DNA of 8,089 nt from Acidobacteriota bacterium (GCA_016195295.1 JACPZV010000413.1:1-8089); one strand, 5' to 3'. Shown: positions 1 through 6,670, counted from the first letter of the stretch. Program-made: numbers and translations. Notes: generated from the letters alone by a model not told the origin.

Positions 1-539
1 GTGATGATCGTGTCCACGCAGTCGCGGAGCAGCTCAAGCCCGCGCTCGGCTTGCGTCTGCCGCTTCTTCCCCTCGAACTTGAACGGCTTGGTGACGACGG
101 CCACCGTGAGCGCGCCGAGCTCGCTGGCGAGGCTGGCAATCACGGGCGCGGCGCCCGTGCCCGTGCCGCCGCCCAGGCCGGTCGTGACGAAAATCATTTC
201 GGCGCCGTCGAGCGCCTGGATGATCTTCTCGGTGTCCTCGAGCGCCGCCTGGCGGCCGATCGCCGGATCGGCGCCGGCGCCCAGACCCTTGGTCAGCTTG
301 CTGCCGATCTGAAGCTTGAGCGGCGCGGCGTTGGTGCGCAGGGCCTGCACGTCGGTATTGGCGACGATGAACTCGACGCCCTCCAAACCGACGCGGACCA
401 TCCGATTCACCGCGTTGCTGCCGCCGCCGCCGACGCCGATCACCTTGATGCGCGCGCTCGCGTTCCCCTCGTCCTCGAGGTGCAGCCTCATGCGCTTCGC
501 GTCTTTGCTGTCGTCGTGCGGCGTTTTGTTGTCAGCCAT
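1..539 (-). CDS. ftsZ: Cell division protein FtsZ, N-terminal part (cut by window edge)
   Basis: FtsZ is the tubulin-like GTPase that polymerises at midcell into the Z-ring and recruits the divisome. Translating the minus strand from the ATG at 539 gives 179 residues before the window ends; the family is usually about 350-450 residues, so roughly the second half is missing. Visible GTP-binding elements are GVGGGGSN at residues 35-42, NTD at 61-63, and the tubulin signature GGGTGTGAAP at 123-132. The first 30 or so residues are a charged, poorly conserved N-terminal tail, as is common. The start is supported by AGGAAGGA at 545-552, five bases upstream. A later in-frame Met at residue 17 has no comparable ribosome site. 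The gene follows ftsA after 65 bases that contain two palindromic repeats. No frameshift is seen in the visible part. The identification is certain from the signatures and the ftsQ-ftsA-ftsZ order. Confidence 0.97.
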   Translation of the reverse strand, partial: MADNKTPHDDSKDAKRMRLHLEDEGNASARIKVIGVGGGGSNAVNRMVRVGLEGVEFIVANTDVQALRTNAAPLKLQIGSKLTKGLGAGADPAIGRQAALEDTEKIIQALDGAEMIFVTTGLGGGTGTGAAPVIASLASELGALTVAVVTKPFKFEGKKRQTQAERGLELLRDCVDTII

Positions 540-544
540 CAGCG

Positions 545-552
545 TCCTTCCT
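545..552 (-). promoter_or_regulatory. Ribosome binding site of ftsZ
   Basis: On the minus strand AGGAAGGA lies five bases before the ftsZ ATG at 539. It is purine-rich and well spaced, and it decides the ftsZ start. It is one of the better Shine-Dalgarno matches in the window, together with that of ftsA. Confidence 0.7.
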
Positions 553-553
553 G

Positions 554-602
554 TCGCGCAGGCCTTCGGGCCCGCGGCGGTAGCGCAGGCCTTCAGGCCT
601 GC
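554..602. repeat. Two direct copies of a REP-like palindrome in the ftsA-ftsZ spacer
   Basis: Two 22-base copies, 554-575 and 581-602, are 27 bases apart and agree at 19 of 22 positions. They share the 12-mer GCGCAGGCCTTC. Each copy is also a palindrome. At 585-602 the arms GCAGGCC and GGCCTGC pair perfectly around TTCA. At 558-575 the pairing is the same except for one pair, which becomes a G-U wobble in the minus-strand transcript. The distal copy starts two bases after the ftsA stop codon, and the other ends just before the ftsZ ribosome site. Neither hairpin is followed by a T-run in the direction of transcription, so they are not intrinsic terminators. In form they resemble dispersed REP-type repeats. 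A role in mRNA stability, or in setting ftsZ expression apart from ftsA, is inference. Confidence 0.75.
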
Positions 603-604
603 AA

Positions 605-1843
605 TCAGAAAAACTCCTTGAACAGTCCGCGTAACCGCCCGGCGACACGGACAAACGCGCCGGCGCCGACCGGCGTCCGCGCGGCTTCGCCCATGACGTT
701 GCGGCAGCCGTAGAGCACGAGGCCGACGCCGGTCGCGAACGTCGGGCTGTTCACGTGATCCGCGAGACCGCCGACGCCGGTCGGACACCCGCGTCGGATC
801 GGCAGGTCGAAAATCTGTTCGGCGATCTCCGGCATGCCGTCGAGAATCGCGCCGCCGCCCGTCAGCACGATGCCCGAGTTCAAGCTCTTCTCATGGCCGG
901 CGCGGCGAATCTCGTCCCAGACGAGATGAAAGATCTCTTCGGCGCGCGGCTGCAGGATCTCCGACAGGATGCGGCGCGCCATCACGCGCGGCTTGCGTCC
1001 GCCGACGCTGGCCACTTCCATCGTGTCGTCTTCGTCGACCATGCCGGACAGCGCGCAGCCGCACTTGCGCTTGACCTTCTCCGCCTCCGGCACCGGCGTC
1101 CGGAGGCCGACGGCGATGTCGTTGGTGAAGTGATCGCCGCCGATGCCGACGACGGCCGTGTGCCACAGGCTGCCGCGCTCGTGGATCGCGATGTCGGTCG
1201 TCCCGCCGCCGATGTCCACGAGCGCGACGCCGAGTTCCTTTTCGTCTTCGGTCAGCACGGCGTCGCTCGCCGCGAGCTGCTCCACCACGGTTTCCTTGAC
1301 CGTGACGCCCGCGCGGTTCACGCACGCGACGATGTTCTGCGTCGAGCTCTGACTGCCCGTGATGATGTGGACGTTCACCTCAAGCCGCGCGCCCGTCATG
1401 CCGACCGGCGCGCCGATGCCGTCCTGCTCGTCGACGACGAAGTCCTGCGGCAGCACGTGCAGGATCTCGCGGCCCGTCGGCAGCGACACCGCCTTCGCGG
1501 CGTCGATCGCGCGCCGCACGTCCTCGCGCGTGATCTCGCGGTTCTTCCCGGCGACCGCGATCACGCCCCGGCTGTTGAAGCCCTTGATGTGCGGGCCCGA
1601 GAGCGCGAGGTGCACGGAGTCGATTTCGACGCCGGCCATCAGCTCGGCCTCTTCAATCGCCTTCTTGATGGACTCGACGGCCGCCTCGAGGTTGACGACG
1701 ACGCCGCGGCGAATGCCGCGCGACTCGGCGACGCCGAGCCCGACGACATCGAGACCCTCGCCGTCGAGCATCTCGCCGACCACCGCCGTCACCTTCGACG
1801 TCCCCACGTCGAGCCCCACCAGGTATCGTTCTTTGCGCGCCAC
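605..1843 (-). CDS. ftsA: Cell division protein FtsA
   Basis: FtsA is the actin-family ATPase that tethers FtsZ filaments to the inner membrane and recruits later divisome proteins. The protein is 412 residues, normal for the family. The actin-fold nucleotide motifs are present: phosphate-1 GLDVGTSK at residues 10-17, phosphate-2 VDIGGGTTDIA at 209-219, and an adenosine-type LTGGGAIL at 327-334. The region at about 84-162 corresponds to the FtsA-specific 1C subdomain. The last 15 residues (398-412), ending in LFKEFF, alternate basic and bulky hydrophobic residues and fit the C-terminal amphipathic membrane-targeting helix. The GTG start at 1843 is supported by GGAGG at 1848-1852, four bases upstream, and places the phosphate-1 loop at the usual distance from the N-terminus. 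The gene sits between ftsQ and ftsZ as in the classical cluster. No defect is visible. Confidence 0.97.
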   Translation of the reverse strand: MARKERYLVGLDVGTSKVTAVVGEMLDGEGLDVVGLGVAESRGIRRGVVVNLEAAVESIKKAIEEAELMAGVEIDSVHLALSGPHIKGFNSRGVIAVAGKNREITREDVRRAIDAAKAVSLPTGREILHVLPQDFVVDEQDGIGAPVGMTGARLEVNVHIITGSQSSTQNIVACVNRAGVTVKETVVEQLAASDAVLTEDEKELGVALVDIGGGTTDIAIHERGSLWHTAVVGIGGDHFTNDIAVGLRTPVPEAEKVKRKCGCALSGMVDEDDTMEVASVGGRKPRVMARRILSEILQPRAEEIFHLVWDEIRRAGHEKSLNSGIVLTGGGAILDGMPEIAEQIFDLPIRRGCPTGVGGLADHVNSPTFATGVGLVLYGCRNVMGEAARTPVGAGAFVRVAGRLRGLFKEFF

Positions 1844-1846
1844 TTC

Positions 1847-1889
1847 GCCTCCAGGGCGTCAACGCCTCCGGGGGCCTCGAGGGGCCTCC
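1847..1889 (-). promoter_or_regulatory. ftsA leader with three GGAGGC copies
   Basis: On the minus strand the 55-base ftsQ-ftsA spacer carries GGAGGC three times, at 1884-1889, 1864-1869 and 1847-1852. Only the last is at a workable distance (GGAGG, then four bases, then GTG) and is taken as the ftsA ribosome site. The two upstream copies are 17 and 37 bases further away. They may be repeat debris, or possibly standby binding sites, which is inference. Confidence 0.5.
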
Positions 1890-1903
1890 GGTTACGGGTT
1901 ATC
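1890..1903. repeat. Two-unit heptamer (GGTTACG, GGTTATC) at the ftsQ stop
   Basis: Two adjacent plus-strand heptamers, GGTTACG and GGTTATC, match at five of seven positions. The ftsQ stop (TAA on the minus strand, 1899-1901) lies in the second unit. Two units alone could be chance. They are listed because longer period-7 arrays sit at the murG and murD stops of the same cluster. Confidence 0.35.
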
Positions 1904-2738
1904 GCTTCTGTTCGATCGCTCTCGCCGGCTTGCCGGCCGGCCGCACGTAGACCCGATCGTCGAACCGCAGATCCACGGAGTCGATGTCCGCCACGCGCTC
2001 GCGCAGCGTCGGCGCAAGATCGAGGTACGACTGGAGCCGCGGCAGAAACTGGTCGTCACCGAGTTGCAGCACGGCCGGGTCGCCGTTGAGGATCACGAGC
2101 GCGTTGTGGAGATCGGCCACGTCGATCTGCGACAAGCGCCGCGCGATCTGCGGCTTCGCCCTGAGCGACCCGATCAGGCGCGCCGCGAACTCCGCGCGCG
2201 CTTCGTCGGTGAGCGAGCCGCCGTCGGTCGTTGCCAACCCGTCGATGATCGGCAAATCGAGATCGGCGTACTGCGGACCGTACTGATCGATGATCAAGCC
2301 GTGTTCGTCGACGAGGTACATCTCGCCGTTGATGCGACCGAGGCCCATCGGCTGCCGTTCCGAGACGACGACTTCCACGGTCGACGGCAGCGAGCGCCGC
2401 AGCGCGGCCTCGCGGACCCACGGCGAGGCCTGCAGCCGTCTGCGCCAGGCGTCGAGATCGGTCCAGACGAGGCTCTCGCCGCGCAGCCCGTTCAGCATCG
2501 CGAGCAGCTCGCCCTTCGACAGTCGCTCGTTGCCCCGCACGACGATGCGATCGATCTGCAGGACGTGGGCGTGCGCGGCGACCGCTCCGCCGCGATAGAG
2601 GCCGTAGGCCAGCAGCACGCCGAGAACCCCGTACTGCAGCGCGGGTTTGACGAGCGCAGGCCAGCGGCGTCGGCGGCGCGCCGGTTTGACGTGATGGCGT
2701 CGGAATCGGCGATCGGCCCGCACCGCAATCGCGCTCAT
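1899..2738 (-). CDS. ftsQ: Cell division protein FtsQ/DivIB (POTRA domain)
   Basis: FtsQ is a bitopic membrane protein that links the cytoplasmic divisome to the periplasmic side and forms the FtsQLB complex. The 279-residue protein has a basic, arginine-rich cytoplasmic tail (residues 1-26). One transmembrane segment follows at about 29-48. A POTRA domain spans about 58-128 (it opens with LQIDRIVVRGN and includes the SPWVREAALRRSLPSTV segment). The C-terminal beta domain includes YLVDEHGLII near 141-150. Length and architecture fit the family. The ATG at 2738 forms a 4-base ATGA overlap with the murC stop, which suggests translational coupling. The ribosome site is weak (GGTGG-like). Sequence conservation in FtsQ is generally low, so the name rests on the POTRA pattern, topology and position between murC and ftsA. 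Confidence 0.93.
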   Translation of the reverse strand: MSAIAVRADRRFRRHHVKPARRRRRWPALVKPALQYGVLGVLLAYGLYRGGAVAAHAHVLQIDRIVVRGNERLSKGELLAMLNGLRGESLVWTDLDAWRRRLQASPWVREAALRRSLPSTVEVVVSERQPMGLGRINGEMYLVDEHGLIIDQYGPQYADLDLPIIDGLATTDGGSLTDEARAEFAARLIGSLRAKPQIARRLSQIDVADLHNALVILNGDPAVLQLGDDQFLPRLQSYLDLAPTLRERVADIDSVDLRFDDRVYVRPAGKPARAIEQKR

Positions 2739-4159
2739 CGATCCACCGCCGGGGCGGAGCGCGCTCCGCTCAAGGCCGCCACGAGCCGATCGGCCACACC
2801 CCCGATCGATCCAGCGCCCAGCGTGATCACGAGATCTCCCGGTTTCGCGATGCGCGCGATCGCCGACGGCACGTCGTCGAGCGCCGGGACCACGTCAACC
2901 GGCGCGCGCACGCTGCGGCGGATCGCCGCCGCGAGCGCGTCGAGCGTGGCGCCGGGAATCGGATCCTCGCCGGCGGCGTAGATGTCGGTGAGCACGAGGT
3001 GATCGGCCGCCGCGAGCGCCGGGCCGAACGCGTCCATCAACGCCGCCGTGCGCGTGAAACGGTGCGGCTGAAACGCGACGATGAGGCGACGGTTGAACGC
3101 GCGCGCCGCGGCAAGGACCGCGGCGATCTCGGTCGGGTGGTGGCCGTAGTCGTCGACGATCAGGATGCCGTTCGGCTCGCCGCGTACGTCGAAGCGGCGC
3201 TCGACGCCGTGGAAGTCGCGCAGTCCGGCCGCGAGCCGCTCGAACGGTACGTCGAGCTCGAGGCCGACCGCGATCGCCGCAAGCGCGTTCTGCAGGTTGT
3301 GCCGGCCGGGCACGGCCAGCGTCACGGGCCCGAGCGTCGTCGTGGTCCCCGGCGCGTTCGCCCGCCGGATGCGGCGCTGCACGGTCGCCGTCACGGCCCG
3401 CGGTCCCAGCGTGACGTCGGTGGCCGTCAGATCGGCGTCCGCCGACGACAGCCCGTACATCGTCACGCGACGCGTGATGCGCGGCAGCACGGACGCCAGG
3501 TTCGGATCGTCCACGCACGCGACCACCGTGCCGTAAAACGGCACGTGGTTGGCGAAGTCGACGAACGCCCGCTGGAGGTCGTCGAACCCGCCGTAGTTCT
3601 CGAGGTGTTCGTGGTCGCTGTTCGTAATCACCGCCATCGTCGGAAACAATTTCAGGAACGACCGATCGCTCTCATCCGCTTCGGCCACCATGAACTGACC
3701 GCGACCGAGCCGCGCGTTGCCGCCGAACGCGCTCAACCGCCCGCCGATCACCGCCGTCGGATCCAGACCGGCCCGCTCGAGCGTCAGCGCGATCATCGAG
3801 GTCGTCGTCGTTTTCCCGTGCGCGCCCGCGACCGCGATCGCGTAGCGGAGGCGCATCAGCTCCGCGAGCATCTCGGCGCGCGGGATCACGGGAATCTGCC
3901 GCCGCACCGCCTCGCGCACTTCCGGGTTCGTCGCCCGCACCGCCGAGGACGTCACCACGACGTCCGTGTCGCCGACGTTGGCCGCCACGTGCCCGTACGC
4001 GATCCGGATGCCCAGCCTCTCGAGTCGATCGGTCACGGACGACCGCTTTTCGTCCGACCCGCTGACGACGTAATCGAGATTGGCGAGCAGCTCGGCAATC
4101 CCGCTCATGCCGGTGCCCCCGATCCCGATGAAGTGAATCCGCCGCGTTTTGCCTAACAC
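2735..4159 (-). CDS. murC: UDP-N-acetylmuramate--L-alanine ligase MurC
   Basis: MurC is the cytoplasmic ATP-dependent ligase that adds L-Ala to UDP-MurNAc, the first peptide step of peptidoglycan precursor synthesis. The product has 474 residues, within the family range. The N-terminal UDP-binding domain has GIGGTGMSG at 12-20. The central ATPase domain has the P-loop AGAHGKTTTT at 111-120, EADESD at 160-165 and TNSDHEHLENYG at 179-190. The linker PGRHNLQNALAA begins at 284, with the RRF arginines at 321-323. The C-terminal domain has DDYGHHPTE at 336-344 and FQPHRFTR at 363-370. The GTG at 4159 is chosen because the glycine-rich loop follows at once and an in-frame stop lies upstream at 4184-4186. 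The ribosome site is poor (AAAAGG runs into the GTG), and the leader is the heptamer array that also ends murG. The end overlaps ftsQ by 4 bases. No murB fusion is present. Confidence 0.97.
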   Translation of the reverse strand: MLGKTRRIHFIGIGGTGMSGIAELLANLDYVVSGSDEKRSSVTDRLERLGIRIAYGHVAANVGDTDVVVTSSAVRATNPEVREAVRRQIPVIPRAEMLAELMRLRYAIAVAGAHGKTTTTSMIALTLERAGLDPTAVIGGRLSAFGGNARLGRGQFMVAEADESDRSFLKLFPTMAVITNSDHEHLENYGGFDDLQRAFVDFANHVPFYGTVVACVDDPNLASVLPRITRRVTMYGLSSADADLTATDVTLGPRAVTATVQRRIRRANAPGTTTTLGPVTLAVPGRHNLQNALAAIAVGLELDVPFERLAAGLRDFHGVERRFDVRGEPNGILIVDDYGHHPTEIAAVLAAARAFNRRLIVAFQPHRFTRTAALMDAFGPALAAADHLVLTDIYAAGEDPIPGATLDALAAAIRRSVRAPVDVVPALDDVPSAIARIAKPGDLVITLGAGSIGGVADRLVAALSGARSAPAVDR

Positions 4160-4166
4160 CTTTTCG

Positions 4167-4201
4167 GGTTCCAGGTTCCGGGTTCAGGGTTCACGGTTCA
4201 G
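4167..4201. repeat. Heptamer tandem array GGTTCNN x5 at the murG-murC junction
   Basis: Five uninterrupted 7-base units (4167-4201) all begin GGTTC on the plus strand. The last two positions vary (CA, CG, AG, AC, AG). A sixth, poorer unit, CGTTCGC, follows at 4202-4208, inside murG. On the coding strand the unit is CTGAACC-like. The murG stop (TGA, 4191-4193) falls inside the array, so the last MurG residues (around Glu-Pro) are repeat-encoded. The array also fills most of the 31 bases before the murC GTG, where a ribosome site would be expected. Confidence 0.8.
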
Positions 4202-5309
4202 CGTTCGCCAACGCGAGCGCTCGATCCACGATGACCTTCGCCGCGTCCGGGCGCGCGAGCGATCTCGCCGCGGCCGACATCTGTTCTCGGCGCGCTCGAT
4301 CGCCGGCGAGCGCGACGATGCGTTCGGCGAGCACCGGACCCGAGAGATCGGCCTGCAGCAGCACCTCCGCGGCGCCGGCGGCCTCCAGCGTCTCGGCGTT
4401 CCTCCGCTGGTGATCGTCGGTGGCGCTCGGCAGCGGAATCAAAATCGCCGCCTTGCCCGCCGCGCTGATCTCGGCCAGCGTCGTCGCGCCGGCCCGGCAC
4501 ACGACTACGTCCGCGTGTCCGAGTTGCCGTCCCATGTCGTAGAGGAACGGCTCGACGTCGGCCTGAAGCCCCGCTTGCCGATAGGCGGCGCGCACCATCT
4601 CCACGTCTCGCTCTCCCGTCTGGTGAACGAGACGAAGACGCGAACCGCCGGCCGCCAACCGCGGCGCTGCCTCCACCATGGCCACGTTGATTGCGTGCGC
4701 GCCCTGAGAGCCGCCAAAAACTAAAACCCGTGCGACGGATGCGTGGTCATCGCGTTCCGACTCCTGTCTTGGTCCCACCGTCGCGAAAAACTCCGGTCGG
4801 ACCGGGTTGCCGCTGACGAATGCCTTGGATCCAAAGAACGTCCGCGTCGAGTCGAATGTCACCGCCGCCGCGTGCACGACCCGCGCGAGCAACCGGTTCG
4901 TGAGGCCGGGCACCGCGTTCTGTTCGAGCACCATCGTCGGCACGCCGCGTAGCGCGGCGACGAGCACCACCGGACCGGCGCTGTAGCCGCCCACGCCGAT
5001 CACCAGGTCGGGACGACGGGTCGAGACGATCCGCCAGGCATCGAACAGGCTGATCGGCACGAGTGCCGCACCGCCCACGCGCCTGGCGAACGACTTTCCT
5101 TTCACGCCCGCGATCCTGATCAGATCCAACGGAAACCCCTCGCGCGGCACCACGCGCGCCTCGAGACCGCGCGACGTGCCCGCAAACGAAATCCGCGCGT
5201 CCGGATGCCGCCTTTGCAGCTCGCGTGCGACCGCGATGCCCGGATACAGGTGACCGCCGGTGCCGCCACCCGCGATCACCACGGAAAAAGGGACGGGGAT
5301 CTTTTCCAC
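4191..5309 (-). CDS. murG: Lipid II synthase MurG (UDP-GlcNAc transferase)
   Basis: MurG is the peripheral membrane GT-B glycosyltransferase (GT28) that transfers GlcNAc from UDP-GlcNAc to lipid I, making lipid II. The protein has 372 residues, typical for the family. The N-terminal Rossmann domain has the glycine loop GGGTGGH at 14-20, GVGGYSAGP at 105-113 and LEQNAVPG at 128-135. The hinge contains GNPVR at 167-171. The C-terminal domain has FGGSQGA at 198-204, CRAGATTLAE at 271-280 and the uracil/ribose-binding stretch PLPSATDDHQ at 292-301. The GTG at 5309 is used because it is in frame and close to the glycine loop. Its only Shine-Dalgarno candidate (AAGGG) is one base away. An ATG at 5322 that overlaps the ftsW stop is in a different frame, separated by a run of six A. 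The 3' end and stop lie in a heptamer array. Confidence 0.96.
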   Translation of the reverse strand: MEKIPVPFSVVIAGGGTGGHLYPGIAVARELQRRHPDARISFAGTSRGLEARVVPREGFPLDLIRIAGVKGKSFARRVGGAALVPISLFDAWRIVSTRRPDLVIGVGGYSAGPVVLVAALRGVPTMVLEQNAVPGLTNRLLARVVHAAAVTFDSTRTFFGSKAFVSGNPVRPEFFATVGPRQESERDDHASVARVLVFGGSQGAHAINVAMVEAAPRLAAGGSRLRLVHQTGERDVEMVRAAYRQAGLQADVEPFLYDMGRQLGHADVVVCRAGATTLAEISAAGKAAILIPLPSATDDHQRRNAETLEAAGAAEVLLQADLSGPVLAERIVALAGDRARREQMSAAARSLARPDAAKVIVDRALALANAEP

Positions 5310-5318
5310 GCCCTTTTT

Positions 5319-6422
5319 TCATGCCTCGAACGACGACGCGTGCTGCGACACGTTCAAGAGAATCCCCATCCCGACCAGATTAATCAGCAGCGACGATCCC
5401 CCCGCGCTCACGAACGGCAGCGGGATCCCCTTGGTCGGCATCAACCCGAGCACGACGCTGATGTTCACGAGCGCCTGCACGGCCACCATCGTCGTCAATC
5501 CGAGCGCGAGGAACGCGCCGAACGTGTCCGGCGCGCGCAGCGCGACGCGGAGCCCGCGCCACGTCACGACGCAGAAGCACAACAGCACGGCCGTCGCGCC
5601 AATCAGTCCCAGCTCTTCGGAGATGACCGAGTAGATGAAGTCGGTGTGCGGCTCGGGGAGATAGAAGAGCTTCTGCACGCCGTTCATCAACCCGCGGCCC
5701 CAGACGCCGCCGGTGCCGACCGCGATCAGCGACTGAATAATCTGGAAACCGTCGCCGCGCGGGTCGTCCCACGGATTGAGAAACGCGAGCGTCCGGCGCC
5801 GTCGATACGCCGACCCCATCACGACGACGTACAGGACGGGCAGCGACGCCAGCGCGACGCCGACGACGTAGCGGTAGTTCAGGCCCGCGGCGAACACCAT
5901 CACCGCGGCGATCAACACCAGCGTCATCGACGTGCCGAAGTCGGGCTCGGGCAGGATGAGCGCCACCAGCCCGAGCACGAGGAGGCCGATCGGCAACAGC
6001 GCGTACGTCGCTTCGTCTATACGGTGCATCCGCCGCTCGAGCACCGCGGCGATGAAGAAGATCGCGACCAGCTTGGCGAACTCCGACGGCTGCACGCCGA
6101 TGCCGCCGAGGCCGAACCAGCGCCGCGCGCCGTTGACCGGCGCGCCGAAGAACACGGCGATCAGGGCCAGCACCGCGCACGCGAGGCCGGTCCAGATGAT
6201 CGCCGGCTCGCGGTAGTAGTGGTAGTCGATCTGCATCACGACGTACAACATCGCCATGCCGAGCAGCACCCACATGCCCTGCCTGATCAGAAACATGGAC
6301 GGCTTGCCGAAGCGTTCGAGGCCCACGACCGCTGATGCGCTGTAGACCATCACGATGCTGAGGCCGACCAGCAGGACGGTCGCCGCGAACAGCATCCGGT
6401 CGGACTTCAGTTTTCTGGCCAT
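5319..6422 (-). CDS. ftsW: Septal peptidoglycan polymerase FtsW (SEDS family)
   Basis: FtsW is a polytopic SEDS glycosyltransferase that polymerises lipid II at the division septum together with its partner class B PBP. The protein has 367 residues and about ten hydrophobic segments; the first is at about 11-30. Conserved SEDS motifs are NGARRWFGLGGIGVQPSEFAK near 97-117 (Pro112, Ser113, Glu114), LPEPDFGTS at 157-165, and EPHTDFIYSVISEELG at 257-272. Asp261 occupies the position of the proposed catalytic Asp. MPTKGIPLPFVSAGGSS lies at 328-344. RodA is the alternative SEDS member, but position between murD and murG favours FtsW. The ATG at 6422 is preceded by AGAGGG one base away, an unusually short spacing like that of murG. 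The gene ends 9 bases before the murG GTG. Its upstream spacer is long and repeat-rich. Confidence 0.95.
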   Translation of the reverse strand: MARKLKSDRMLFAATVLLVGLSIVMVYSASAVVGLERFGKPSMFLIRQGMWVLLGMAMLYVVMQIDYHYYREPAIIWTGLACAVLALIAVFFGAPVNGARRWFGLGGIGVQPSEFAKLVAIFFIAAVLERRMHRIDEATYALLPIGLLVLGLVALILPEPDFGTSMTLVLIAAVMVFAAGLNYRYVVGVALASLPVLYVVVMGSAYRRRRTLAFLNPWDDPRGDGFQIIQSLIAVGTGGVWGRGLMNGVQKLFYLPEPHTDFIYSVISEELGLIGATAVLLCFCVVTWRGLRVALRAPDTFGAFLALGLTTMVAVQALVNISVVLGLMPTKGIPLPFVSAGGSSLLINLVGMGILLNVSQHASSFEA

Positions 6423-6483
6423 GCCCTCTACAGTTGGGCGCGACTGCGCCCGAAATACTTCCCGAACGCGCTAGGATCGCCCT

Positions 6484-6602
6484 GAGCGGTCAACAGTCAT
6501 CAGTCGGCCTCGGGCCGAGGCACCAGCTTCGCAGGCGGGGCAGCCTGCGTTCCCAGCAGCTCGTCCTCTACCGCAAGACCGACTGACGACTGTTCACCGC
6601 TC
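6484..6602. repeat. Long inverted repeat with nested palindromes
   Basis: The left arm 6484-6507 and the right arm 6579-6602 are 24 bases each and complementary at 22 of 24 positions; one more pair (6483 with 6603) extends the match. The 71 bases between them contain two further palindromes. CCTCGG and CCGAGG flank one G at 6508-6520. CGCAGGC and GCCTGCG form a 7-bp stem with a 6-base loop at 6530-6549. The arms are themselves period-7: GTCAACA then GTCATCA on the left, and GTGAACA then GTCGTCA on the right read in reverse complement. The whole is about 120 bases, the size of a small palindromic element. No transposase and no clear target-site duplication were seen. Confidence 0.7.
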
Positions 6603-6615
6603 AATGCTCAAGAAC

Positions 6616-6632
6616 CTCTCAAGGGCTGAGAG
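6616..6632. repeat. Small hairpin CTCTCA/TGAGAG
   Basis: A perfect 6-bp stem (CTCTCA at 6616-6621 and TGAGAG at 6627-6632) encloses a 5-base loop. There is no adjacent T-run in either direction, so it is not a rho-independent terminator. Its right arm overlaps the degenerate heptamers that follow. Confidence 0.45.
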
Positions 6633-6650
6633 CGGAAGGCTGAGGGCTGA
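6623..6650. repeat. Degenerate GGGCTGA heptamers, inverted relative to the main array
   Basis: Four in-phase 7-base units cover 6623-6650. The first and fourth are GGGCTGA, the third is AGGCTGA and the second is more diverged. The unit differs by one base from GGGCTAA, which is the CCCTTAG array at 6671-6726 read on the other strand in another phase. The two blocks are therefore near-complementary, with 20 bases between them. Confidence 0.55.
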
Positions 6651-6670
6651 TCCAGACCGCTTGTCGTGAG

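Noticed and set aside
755..2089. Long plus-strand open frame opposite ftsA
   Set aside because: It is antisense to a fully motif-bearing FtsA, and its composition is dominated by Arg, Ala, Asp and His, typical of a shadow frame in high-G+C DNA. No domain is recognisable.
1359..2981. 540-residue plus-strand open frame across ftsA, ftsQ and the end of murC
   Set aside because: It covers three real genes on the other strand and shows no domain, no ribosome site and the low-complexity composition of a shadow frame.
2999..4156. Plus-strand open frame opposite murC
   Set aside because: The Arg/His/Val-rich composition mirrors murC codons read on the wrong strand, and no motif is seen.
5205..6335. 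Plus-strand open frame opposite ftsW
   Set aside because: The Arg/His/Gln/Asp-rich sequence is the antisense of hydrophobic ftsW codons and is not a credible protein.
6465..6493. Promoter for ftsW, with TTGACC at 6488-6493 on the minus strand as a -35 box
   Set aside because: At 16-18 bases spacing no acceptable -10 hexamer is found, and the TTGACC falls inside the inverted-repeat arm.
6530..6549. Intrinsic terminator after murD
   Set aside because: The stem is good (7 bp, G+C-rich), but no T-run follows on either strand. It lies within a larger repeat structure inside an apparent operon.
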